This document shows, in pieces, positions 1 through 11,700 of a stretch of DNA of 64,000 nucleotides; the stretch's first letter is position 1; every line of letters begins with the position of its first letter. The notes below the pieces were generated by a model. That model saw nothing but the letters and a program-made list of their open reading frames with translations, was not told where the DNA came from and did not search any database. The DNA is taken from assembly GCA_033064195.1 (NCBI GenBank), contig JARBJD010000170.1, positions 62,001 through 126,000 on the forward strand, in the 5' to 3' direction. This DNA comes from Blattamonas nauphoetae. Lineage: Eukaryota > Preaxostyla > Oxymonadida. The position numbers were made by a program, and so were the translations under genes.

Positions 1-3000
1 ATATTGACAAAATAATGCTGGTCCAATAATAATGATGATGATTGTGGAACGATAAAAAAGTCCAGAATCGAGAGTCGATTGGATCTCGCCTTGGCTCGAA
101 AAAGGACGAAAAGACGATGTGGACAAAGATGAAAGAAATGCTGTGAAAAGCGAGTGGATGAAAATGACAAAGAAAACATGTGAAGTGGGAAGTGGATCTC
201 TGTTTTGGCAGAGATATCAACAAAATGAAACGAGCAGAACGAAGATTCCAGATGATCAACGAGATGACAACACAACCAAATGAAGGGTGATCGCGATGTC
301 TCTCAAACCATGAAATGAAGAGATCGTGTGATGAACGGAATTCTGGAGCTCAAATTACGAACACCAATCTCTCCCAACACAGATCGAGCGAGGGAGGAGA
401 ATGGTGGAAAAAAGACGAATGAGGAAAACGAGCACAAGAGTGAATGAGTGGCCGAGAGGGGGACATGAATGTGCTCGTTTGAGAATGAATGCGATCTGTG
501 ATTTTGAGTTGGTGAGTCGATCGCTTTTGGTGAAGCGAGTGGTCGGCACAATCTGGAGCGAGACAAGACTCTTTCTGAGAAACGAGTCCAACTCAGTCCA
601 GACTGACCAGAGTGAGATGAGTAGTAATGTTGGACAAACGAAGAGAGGATGGATTGAGCGTCCAACAGAGGCTCGCATGGATGGTGTGACCTCGTCTGAG
701 GCGTGTTTATGGTTGTGTGTGAGTGGGTGTTTGTGAGAATTGTGACGTGGTTGGAAGTGATGTGAATAAGAAGAAATATCGATGGTGAGGAGAGAACGAT
801 GACAATCAAGCGATGAGTCAAGCATTCAGTTCCACCTGATTCTGTTGTGTTTGGTTGTCGCTGAACAGAGACGACGATTCCAGCGACGAGATCAGATCTT
901 GAAGTGTCGGTCGATCATCCGGCTTCAGCGACAGACACTTCTCAATCACAATCATCAACTCCATTCCCATCGATCGGTCCGTGCACGGCTGGAATCCCGT
1001 TCCAAGCAGACGCTGAGCGTTTGTCGAGTCCACTTCTCCAAAAGGAACACTCTCCGTTTCCAGTTCCCAGAGAATCAGCCCCAAACTGAACACCGCCGCT
1101 TTCTCTGCCGACACCTTCTCTTTCCCTTCGTAGATCTCCGGCGCTTGCCACCGCTTCCCCTCGTGACCCTCGCCGAGGGGCTCAAGCCCTAAAAAAGACT
1201 GCGTCGAATTCTGTGTTGGCACCGCCGCCTTCTCTTCAGTCTGCAGCATCACCCTGTTCGAGCTGTCCAGAAGAATCGTGTGAGGCGAGATCCGACTCAG
1301 CGCTGTGAAGTTCTCGAAGTTCTGCCGCATTCGCTCCGCCAACTTCGCCAGTTCAACCGACATCCGCTGCTTCTCCTCTTTCGCCAGCTTCACCTGCTGC
1401 CGATGCAGCCTGTTGAACAGCGTGTCGTTCGTAAAGACGATCGTTGTCTCTTGCTCGTCACCAAACCGAATCACTTTTCGAGTTTCAACAAATCCAACCG
1501 GATCAATACCTCCTCTTTGAGGGGGAACGACATCCATTGATTTGGCTTGATCGAAAGCGTTGTCCGGTGCCTTCACGAGATTGGCGGAGGTGGAGTGGTT
1601 TTGGTAGGAAAGAGTGTCGTTGTCGAGTGTGTCGATTTTGAAGACGATTTCAGCATCATCGAGTTCCTTGTTTTGGGTTGACAACTTTTCAGCGTTCTGT
1701 TTCTTGTTTCGACGACAGATGAAAACAATCACCAGAATCACGAAGAAGGCAAAGAGGAGGACACTCGCAGAGATGATCAGAGGAAGAATCCAGTTCTTGT
1801 GTTCCGAGAATTGCGACTTCCGCTCGTCCGAAGCACTCAGCTTCACCATCACCGACGTCGACGTCCGATCATCCGACCCAAACACAAGTCGTGCTCGCCA
1901 TTCCATTTTCGATTCCAGTTGCGATAGTGCTTCTTCCGACAGTGTGATCGTCATCGACGATTCGGTCCAGTCGACAGTGTTCGATGACGAGAGAGCGATG
2001 GTCTGCCGCGATTTCTCTTTCTTCTCTTCAATCGAGAACACTTCAATCCACAATCCACAAGGAATCAGGAACTCCCCTTTCAGTCCAACTTTGAATGTCT
2101 TCGTTTTCTTGTTCCATTCTGCTTTCTTCTCGTTTGGTGTCAGTTCGGGCGAGAAGAACACCGAATCGGCTGCGATGTCGTCGGTCTCGATTGTGCAGTT
2201 CTCTTCCAACACAATCCATCCGTTTCTGTGCTCCTTTGTTCCGTCTCCTCCACTCAGCGACTCAATCACAACTTCCCCATTCCCACTGCAGCGGATATTC
2301 CTTCCGAAGGACGGGAATGCTTCGAAACCAGTAAAGTTCTTTGAGAAACCACCAAAATGGATTTCGGTCTGACCGTCCACCATTTCAATCGCGCCTTGTC
2401 GAAGTCGTTCGAACTTGGTTGATGTGAGGTCCAGATTTGTGTTTGATGTTTGGATGACAGCTCCAGTCCAGCTGCAGATCTCTTCTGCGTTTGAATGCAA
2501 ATTGGACGAGGAGAAAGAAGATGACGGTGTCGATGGACCAAGGAAGGTGCAGCTCGAGAGTGTCATGTTGGCGGTGTCTGACACTTTCGCAAAAACACTC
2601 TCAACACTCCCCAAAAACGACGTCTCGCTCAGCGACGAGTGCGACAGCGATGACAACTCCAAAATTGGTGACGATGTCTCAAGCAATTTCAGAATCACTT
2701 TCGTCATCTCAATCGAGCCGCCATCCATCCAGACAAGACCAGATCCCCTCGCTTTCAGTTCCGATGATCCAACAATCGTCAGCGATTCCAGCTCAAGTCG
2801 CCCATGTCCGCGAAGCATCCACGCAACTCCATTCTCTGGCTTCACTTCAATCGTCGGGTGAGATGTCACACTGTCCGACAGCTTCACTCGCATCGAAGAG
2901 AAGTCAAGTCCTTTCTCGAGAATCGTCGAAGTCAGTGTGGAGATCGTCAGTCGCTTCAGATTCAGCTCTTTCACAACATCGAACAGCAACCCAAGTGATC

Positions 3001-6000
3001 GCGCTGGAAAGTCCTCTCCTCCAAAAAGCGATTCATCTGCCGATCCTGTCGAGTCGGAGAAAAGAGACAATTCAGTTGGAGCAGTGAATGGGCCGAATGT
3101 CTTCGAGCTGATAGGGATTTCAAGGTTTGAGTCAAGTTCGCTGCTGATCTTCGAAACTTCGAATGTCGTCGCGAACTGCAGACCAGGCTGGCGAATCAAT
3201 GAGATCGGAGACGATGATCCAGATGTGTCAGAGGTGAAAGTGATTGGGGTGGTCAGAGGAGAGTTCACAAGATGGATCACATATGTGGAGGCTTCGGGCA
3301 GATTCGATCCACTGACTGAAAGAAGAATCGAAGTGTTCATTTCGGTGCTGAAGGAGGCAGAAATCGAGGCAATCACAGGAGATTCGGGAACAGTGAAAGA
3401 AATCGGTTCAAAGAAGAGAGGAGACGATGAGCCAGAAACGAAGAATCCATTCACTGAATATGAATGCGAAGGAAGAAGATCAACCGAATCTCCAAAAATC
3501 GTTCCCGAAACAATCCATTCCGACGAAGAGAACGACATCGACAGATTCGACAAAGCGAACGGCGAAACCGAATCTTTCACTTCAACCACGTACTCTTTCG
3601 ATGTGTCCAGTTCACGACCAGCAACAGGAATCAGAAGTGTCGTTTGAGAAGGATTGAAACGAAGAGATGACGAGATCGTAACAAGACGAGTCGGTTCAGT
3701 TCCAGTAACGAACGAAAGACCAGAATCATACAGCACAGGTGTTGATGACGAATCCTTCACCCCAATCACTTCATAGCATGTCGAATAGTTCAGTCGAGAC
3801 ACTTCCTCATTCGTTGAGAAGAGGATCGCAGTGCTCGATCCACTCGTTCCATCTGTGAATGTCGCAGTCAGCGATCCAGCTGGACTCAGTGAAATCGTGA
3901 ATGGTCCTTTCGTCATTCCAATCCCAGTCAACACAAGTGGCAGTTCCTTCTCCTTGTCCACGGGTGACTTCTGCACCAATCCTGTCAAACGAGCGGGTGT
4001 TGGATCAAGTGAGAATTCAACATTCGATTCAACATGGACTTTCCGACTCATCCCAACTTTCTTCTCCAAACTCACAATTCGATAACGCACTCCAAACTTC
4101 AGTTCTGTTGTCGGATACAGCCACGCTGTGCTCGTCCCTTCCACTTCTGAGCCGAACGATGCTGTCAGAACTGGCTTGTCTGACGAGTCGGCAGTGTTCT
4201 CAACTTCCATCGAGAACTCTCCAGTCTCCATCCAATGACCTTCCAGCGCGATTGTCGTTGTGTTCTTGTCATCCGAATATTCAACAGTTCCAACTCTCAA
4301 AACTCGGCTTGGTTCTGAAATCGTTTTAATGGTCTGTCCACCAACAAACAGCACTTCATCCTTCTTCTCGTCAACCACGTTCGTCAGCTCGTACGTCGTG
4401 TCATAATCAAGCTCAATCTCTTCTGAATTCTCTGAAAACAGAATCCCACTTCCTGATCCAGCTGTGCTTGTCGTGAACGAAACAACAATCGTTCGAACTG
4501 TCGAAGGCGAAGATGACGTCAGAGACAGTGTCAGCTTCTTGTTCGTCGGCATCGACAATCCTTCAACCACAAAGTTCGCTTTCTTCTCAAGTGCGTCGTA
4601 CGGAGACAATGACAGTTTCGTCACACGAGTTGGTTCAGCAGGAACTTGGAACACAACCAGAGGATTCACAATCGTCGGTGTGTCAGCAATTGACAAAACA
4701 GAGACAATGTATTCTGCTCCATATTTCAATTTCGATTCCGCATTCTCAAAGATCAGTTCGGTCACTGACGCTGATGTCTGATCTCCACTTCCAGAAACTG
4801 TCCCATCCAAATCAAACAACAATCCCTTCGCTTCATTCGTCTTTGAATCCCACTCTTGAATCGACACCGAAAACGGTGATCCACCAGGAAGGGCAACTCC
4901 AGACAGAAGAACTGTCCCAAACGCCTTCTCATCGTCAAGAAGATCACAGCATGCCGATTCAACTCGACACGGCGCAGGCGGAATCGTGAAGCGAGTCGAT
5001 GACGACACGGATGCAGAGATCGTCGAGCTTGTCATCGAAATCACTTCGTACGTTCTTCCATACTTCAGTTCCTCGCTTCCATAAACAACAAACGATCCTT
5101 CCCCAATCGATGTCGGAGAGACTGATCCAAATGAGAACAAAAGACCAATCTCTTTCTTTGTTGCATCAGAAACAGCAAACACTTTCAGAGTGAACGATTC
5201 TTTCGTCATTCGAGAACAATCCAGTGTCAGATCGACGTTGTTCAGATTGGTCGATGTCAGTGTCGGGGAACGAATGCTCGAAAGAGTCGGTCCTTCTAGT
5301 GTTTCCATCAAAATCTCTCCAAACACAATGTGTTCGTCCTCCTTCCCCGATTCTCGCTTCATCAACGATGACAGAGAATACGATTTGTTGAATCCAAATT
5401 GCGAGTTCAGAGATACTTCAACTCGGCTTGTTCCTTCCCCATTTGTCAACGAAATCGCGATCGGCGTCGAAACGCCAGTGAACGAGGCGATGAAATCTCC
5501 ACTCACAACAACATCTGATACTTTCACTGATAATGAGAAGTGATGGTTCGTCGATGTGTCCAGCGAGGTCGAAAGCGTGCTGAGGACAGGTGCTGCTGGA
5601 ATCCTCATCGAAACATCGGCGTTCACAACATACGACGAGCCAACTCCCTCAATCGTGTATTCTTCTTTGAACTGCATTCGCGACTCATCCTCAACCAATC
5701 CAACTGAGAACACTCCTCGACATGTTGTAGAATCCACAAACGACAGCGACGACACCGACGTCCATTTCAACGATCCATTTGTCGCATTGATCGATCCCAT
5801 CGACGACTTCAGAAGTCGTCCAGAGAATGTCACTGTTGCCTCCGTCTTCGCTCCGTTCAGCACAATCGATTCAACTCCTTCAATTCGCGACGGTTCAGAA
5901 GGCGTCGTGATCGTCATCGCGTCTGATGCAATCCGAGTTGACGTCAGAGTCTCTTCCACGCGAGTCACAGAATACACTGTCCCGTATTCAAGTTGTTTGT

Positions 6001-6595
6001 CAGCATCGAAAGGATACAGTTGCGCCGACGAGTCAATCACTTCTCCCGATCCATCTGTCACAATCGTAAGTGTCCGAGTGTGAGCGGACACACCAGAGGG
6101 AGTGCTTGTCGACGAGAGGAACACAGAATACGATGTGGACGGCGAGAGAGTCGACGATGTCCAGTGAAGACCAACCGAATCACTTCCGCTTGTTCCCGAC
6201 ACACTCACAATGCGAGGAGGAGCTGGCGGTGTCGACACACTGATCGGCGTGCGAGTCGTCGACACTTCCAAGTTCGAAAGAGAAACCAGTTCGTAAAACG
6301 TTCCATACTTCACTTTCGCCAATCCAGACACATTCCGTGCCAGCACTGTCACAGACCCTCTCGATCCCACAATCCTCGTCTCCATCTCAACTTCCGCTTC
6401 TCCATCTGTCAACACAAGTGTGTACGTTCCATCCTTCACATTCGTCGTGATCAGAGAGAACACAACATTATCTAACGATTCATCAAGACTCGTCCAGATG
6501 CTGTGCACATGTGAGGGCTGGGTTGGTGTCGTGAAAGTGAAGGTCACAAAGTTGTCGGCGGTGCTGGCGTCGGTGTACAGATAATAAGACCAATC
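1..6595. repeat. Left arm of a giant inverted repeat
   Basis: The reverse complement of this segment matches about 8716-15262 almost base for base. The match starts at the window edge (an AATAATGCTGGTCCAATAAT-like motif pairs with the right-arm sequence near 15240-15260) and ends near 6595, where similarity stops inside the coding frame. The arm holds the 3' two-thirds of the large surface-protein gene plus ~800 bp of 3' flank (1-817), in which I see no other gene. Because the homology reaches base 1, the true outer limit may lie outside the window. Similarity was judged by eye, mainly from the two encoded proteins, which differ at only scattered residues and two short patches. Confidence 0.93.
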
Positions 6596-8522
6596 TCGAC
6601 GCACTGAAAGTGTCGACGAGTCGAAGATCTCGTTCGCCTCATCCGCATTCGCGCTCCCTCCACTTCGCGTCTTCGAAGGCGACGAGCTTCCCCCGATCGT
6701 CACCAGATGATACAGCGTCCCTCCCAACATCTCGTCTGGCCCTCCAACTGGGATGTCTGAGTTGATCCCAGGATGGTCTTCACCAAGCACCATTTCGAAC
6801 GAGAATGTCACGTTGTTGTCATCTCGAACAACGACTGTGTAATTCCCTTCCTCTTTCCAGAACAGTCCAGTCACACCCATCACTCCCTTCCGAACATCGT
6901 TCTCGTTCCACCCAGTGCATTCGATGCTCCACAGCACAGGTCCAAACAGTTTGCTATGAGTAAGTTGTTCTTTGCTATAATCCCAGCAATTCGGTCTGTC
7001 TGACGTTGTCCAACAATACTGAATACGCTCCTTGTCGAACACGACATTGTATGTCATTGAGTCAAAGTCTAAATCGTGAGAGAACTTCGGCGAGTGAATC
7101 CCGAGTCCAACATTGGCATCGAAAAGGACGCTGTGGAGGCGAAAGTCCGTATTTCCATTTAATACGAGTCGGATCCCCCCTGTGCGGCCTCCCTCACCAT
7201 TTTCCAACACAGAGTTTGTGATTTGAGCATCACGTGGACCATTGATAGCGACAATACTGAAATTGGCTCGACATGCCGTCACGATGCAATCCGACATTCT
7301 TAATGGTTGGCTGCTGTACAAGTAAAACGTAGTCCCAGAGCTGTTTGTGTACCCTCCCGTGAACAGGCAATCCGTCACCTGGATTGGTTTCGTTGGGATG
7401 GAAGAAGTTGTTGACGAGTAAAAGCCTCCTCCCATACGCGCAGAACAATTCTCGAATTTGCAGTGTTTAACGACAATCTCGCACATCAAGGCAGTAAAAT
7501 AGATTCCGGCACCGTTTCCAGTTGTCGAGAGGTTCCGGAAGTGGCAGCGGGTGAAGATAAGTCGATCTGAGGCTGTCGCGGAAGTTGATTCGATCACAGT
7601 TCTTGTGTGATTCGTTTGGCCGGGCTTGATGTTCTGCTTGGTGATGTCGGCGTTGGAGAGGGTGGTTTGGGGTCCGCGGGTGTGGCAGCTCAGGAAAGTG
7701 TTGTTCGAACTCACAATCGAGCCCCCAAAGTTGAAGTCGCGGTTCAGTGTCCCCGAAAGGTGGTTCGAGCTCTGTTCCACACAGCATCCAAACAAGCCCT
7801 GCGAGAACTTCCAGTCTGCCTTCTTCCAGGGGCAGAACGGCGCACTTCCATTTCGAACAGAGATTCCCGACAATGAACACGAAACTCCCCGCAGGCTCTC
7901 TGTTCCGTCGCTGTCATCTTCAAATGACACAAGAACTCCGTCCCCCGTCCCCATTACGAACGAATCCAGTGTTGACGAAACCAGGTTCAACTCGACATTC
8001 GTCGTCCCTTTGGCTTCGGACCAAAATGGGCGAGTCATGTGTCGCGAGCTTGAAGCAACATGTCTGCAATGACACTGACGAATCTTCAACCACCAGTGCT
8101 CGTAGTTCTTCCTCGTTTTGTTTTTGGGTCTGGATCTGAGTTTGCATCGGTGTTAAGACGAACGAAACACAATTCAGAGAAACTGTCGAGTTCTCAATCC
8201 AAAGTTGATATGTCTTCTTCTCATTGATTCTCTCTTCCGTTGATGCATCTTGACTATCTGAAAACACAATTTCCGTTCCTTCTGATCCTCGAATTTCTGA
8301 TTCTGTGTTTTGGATTCTTGTCCAACTCGAGAATACTGCTTTGTTCGGAAGGACAATGGGTTGTTTCAGGTTATTGTTCCAGTGATGGTCGGAGTTTTGC
8401 TCGAGTATCGCCTTCAGATCTTGATCATGACGAATATGGTGGTTGGTTGGGTGGGTTGATGTAGCGCGTGAATCTGTAGCTACAGTGAGCACAAAAACAA
8501 TGAACGACCACGCAGGACTCAT
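818..8522 (-). CDS. Giant type-I membrane protein with Ig-like repeats and a degenerate kinase tail
   Basis: The likely start is the ATG at 8522, which opens a signal peptide (MSPAWSFIVFVLTVATDSRA). The product is about 2,560 residues. In order: signal peptide; Asn/Ser-rich beta-helix-like region (to ~560); about eleven ~95-residue beta-sandwich-like repeats (~740-1790), each closing with a YGxxY-type motif followed by a P-x-x-P-x-R/V linker; a second beta-helix-like stretch (~1830-2030); one transmembrane helix (ILPLIISASVLLFAFFVILV, ~2245-2275); RRNKK stop-transfer; kinase-like tail (~2350-2567). The tail keeps a W-Q-A-P-E subdomain VIII, an SLGLILWEL helix and a PDDRPT subdomain XI. It has no glycine loop, catalytic Lys, HRD or DFG, so it is probably a pseudokinase. 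The frame from 8522 and the long downstream frame overlap between about 7920 and 8089. A one-base frame change near 7990-8040 separates them, so either there is a sequencing error or the 5' end is broken. Family: large oxymonad surface proteins. The ligand is unknown. Confidence 0.8.
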
Positions 8523-8715
8523 GATGAATGAAACTAGTAAGTGTTACAACGATCCTTTTAATATTTGATAGGATTGTTGTTGGAACGAAGTGATCTCGCC
8601 CATTCTTTCAACATGAAAATTCAAACTGTTTCTTCTTTTTCATTCTAAACCCCAACCCGTAGAAGATTATACGACTCATGTAACATAGAAGTATACTGAC
8701 AGATGCAACGATCAA
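8523..8715. promoter_or_regulatory. Presumed promoter between head-to-head copies
   Basis: This is unique sequence between the start codon of the left gene (8522) and the right-arm junction (~8716). It is A/T-rich, with TTTTAATATTTGATAG at about 8555-8570. It should contain the promoter of the left gene. By position it could also drive rightward transcription into the truncated right copy. I see no element matching the TGACCCATAAC motif found elsewhere in the window. Confidence 0.4.
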
Positions 8716-11700
8716 GATTGTTGGTCGTATTATCTGTACACCGACGCCAGCACCGTAACCAAGTTTGTGACATTCACCTTCACGACACCAACACAGCCTC
8801 CTCATGTGCACAGCATCAAGGCGAGTCTTGATGAATCATTGGATTGTGTTGTGTTCTCTCTGATCACGACGAATGTGAAGGATGGAACGTACACACTTGT
8901 GTTGAAGGATGGAGAAGCGGAAGTTGAGATGGAGACGATGATTGTGGGATCGAGAGGGTCTGTGACAGTGCTGGCGCGGAATGTGTCTGGATTGGCGAAA
9001 GTGAAGTATGGAACGTTTTACGAACTGGTTTCTCTTTCGAACTTGGAAGTGTCGACGACTCGCACGCCGATCAGTGTGTCGACACCGCCAGCTCCTCCTC
9101 GCATTGTGAGTGTGTCGGGAACAAGCGGAAGTGATTCGGTTGGTCTTCACTGGACATCGTCGACTCTCTCGCCGTCCACATCGTATTCTGTGTTCCTCTC
9201 GTCGACAAGCACTCCCTCTGGTGTGTCCGCTCACACTCGGACACTTACGATTGTGACAGATGGATCGGGAGAAGTGATTGACTCGTCGGCGCAACTGTAT
9301 CCTTTCGATGCTGACAAACAACTTGAATACGGGACAGTGTATTCTGTGACTCGCGTGGAAGAGACGCTGACATCGACTCGGATTGCATCAGACGCGATGA
9401 CGATCACGACGCCTTCGGAACCGTCGCGAATTGAAGGGGTTCAATCGATTGTGCTGAACGGAGCGAAGACAGAAGCAACAGTGACATTCTCTGGTCGACT
9501 TCTGAAATTGTCGATGGGATCGATCAATGCGACAAATGGATCGTTGAAATGGACATCGGTGTCGTCTCTGTCGTTTGTGGATTCTGAATCTTGTTCGGCT
9601 GTGTTCTCAGTTGGATTGGTTGAGGATGAGTCGCGAATGCAGTTCAAAGAAGAATACACGATTGAGGGAGTTGGCTCGTCGTATGTTGTGAACGCCGATG
9701 TTTCGATGAGGATTCCAGCCGCACCTGTTCTCAGCACACTCTCGACATCGCTGGACACATCGACGAACCATCACTTCTCATTATCAGTGAAAGTATCAGA
9801 TGTTGTTGTGAGTGGAGATTTCATCGCCTCGTTCACTGGCGTTTCGACGCCGATCGCGATTTCGTTGACAAATGGGGAAGGAACAAGCCGAGTTGAAGTA
9901 TCTCTGAACTCGCAATTTGGATTCAACAAATCGTATTCTCTGTCATCGTTGGTGAAGAAAGAATCGGGGAAGGAGGACGAACACATTGTGTTTGGAGAGA
10001 TTTTGATGGAAACACTAGAAGGACCGACTCTTTCGAGCATTCGTTCACCAACACTGACGCCGACCAATCTGAACAACGTCGATCTGAAACTAGATTGTTC
10101 TCGAATGACACAAGAATTGTTCATTTTGAAAGTGTTTGATGTTTCTGACGCAACAAAGAAAGAGATTGATCTGTCGTTCTCATTTGGATCAGTCTCTCCG
10201 ACATCGATTGGAGAAGGATCGTTTGTTGTTTATGGAAGCGAGGAACTGAAGTATGGAAGAACGTACGAAGTGATTTCGATGACAAGCTCGACGATCTCTG
10301 CATCCGTGTCGTCATCGACTCGCTTCACGATTCCGCCTGCGCCGTGTCGAGTTGAATCGGCATGCTGTGATCTTCTTGACGATGAGAAGGCGTTTGAGAC
10401 AGTTCTTCTGTCTGGAGTTGCCCTTCCTGGTGGATCATCGTTTTCAGTGTCGATTCAAGAGTGGGATTCAAAGGCGAATGAAGTGAAGGGATTGTTGTTT
10501 GTTTTGGATGGGACAGTTTCTGGAAGTGGTGATCAGACATCAGCGTCAGTGACCGAACTGATCTTTAGGAATGCTGAGTCAAAACTGAAATATGGAGCAG
10601 AATACATTGTCTCGCTTTTGACAATTGCTGACACTCCAACGATTGTGAATCCTTTGGTTGTGTTCCAAGTTCCTGCTGAACCAACTCGTGTGACGAAACT
10701 GTCATTGTCTCCGTACGACGCACTTGAGAAGAAAGCGAACTTTGTGGTTGAAGGATTGTCGATGCCGACGAACAAGAAGCTGACACTGTCTCTGACGTCA
10801 TCTTCGCCTTCGACAGTTCGAACGATTGTTGTTTCGTTCACGACAAGCACAGCTGGATCAGGAAGTGGGATTCTGTTTTCAGAGAATTCAGAAGAGATTG
10901 AGCTTGATTATGACACGACGTACGAGCTGACGAACGTGGTTGACGAGAAGAAGGATGAAGTGCTGTTTGTTGGTGGACAGACCATTAAAACGATTTCAGA
11001 ACCGGGCCGAGTTTTGAGAGTTGGGACAGTTGGATATTCGGATGACAAGAACACAACGACAATCGCGCTGGAAGGTCATTGGATGGAGACTGGAGAGTTC
11101 TCGATGGAAGTTGAGAACACTGCCGACTCGTCAGACAAGCCAGTTCTGACAGCATCGTTCGGCTCAGAAGTGGAAGGGACGAGCACAGCGTGGCTGTATC
11201 CGACAGCAGAACTGAAGTTTGGAGTGCGTTATCGGATTGTGAGTTTGGAGAAGAAAGTTGGGATGAGTCGGAAAGTCCATGTTGAATCGAGTATTGAATT
11301 CTCACTTGATCCAACACCCGCTCGTTTGACAGGATTGGTGCAGAAGTCACCCGTGGACAAGGAGAAGGAACTGCCACTTGTGTTGACTGGGATTGGAATG
11401 ACGAAAGGACCATTCACGATTTCACTGAGTCCAGCTGGATCGCTGACTGCGACATTCACAGATGGAACGAGTGGATCGAGCACTGCGATCCTCTTCTCAA
11501 CGAATGAGGAAGTGTCTCGACTGAACTATTCGACTCGCTATGAAGTGATTGGAATGACAGACTCGTCATCAGAACCAGTTCTGTATGATTCTGGTCTTTC
11601 GTTCGTTACTGGAACTGAACCGACTCGTCTCGTTACGATCTCGTCATCTCTTCGCTTCAATCCTTCTCAAACGACACTTCTGATTCCTGTTGCTGGTCGT

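Noticed and set aside
5993-6475. Arg/His-rich frames antisense to the giant surface genes
   Set aside because: They recur in both palindrome arms only because the sense gene does; they lack ATG context and domain features.
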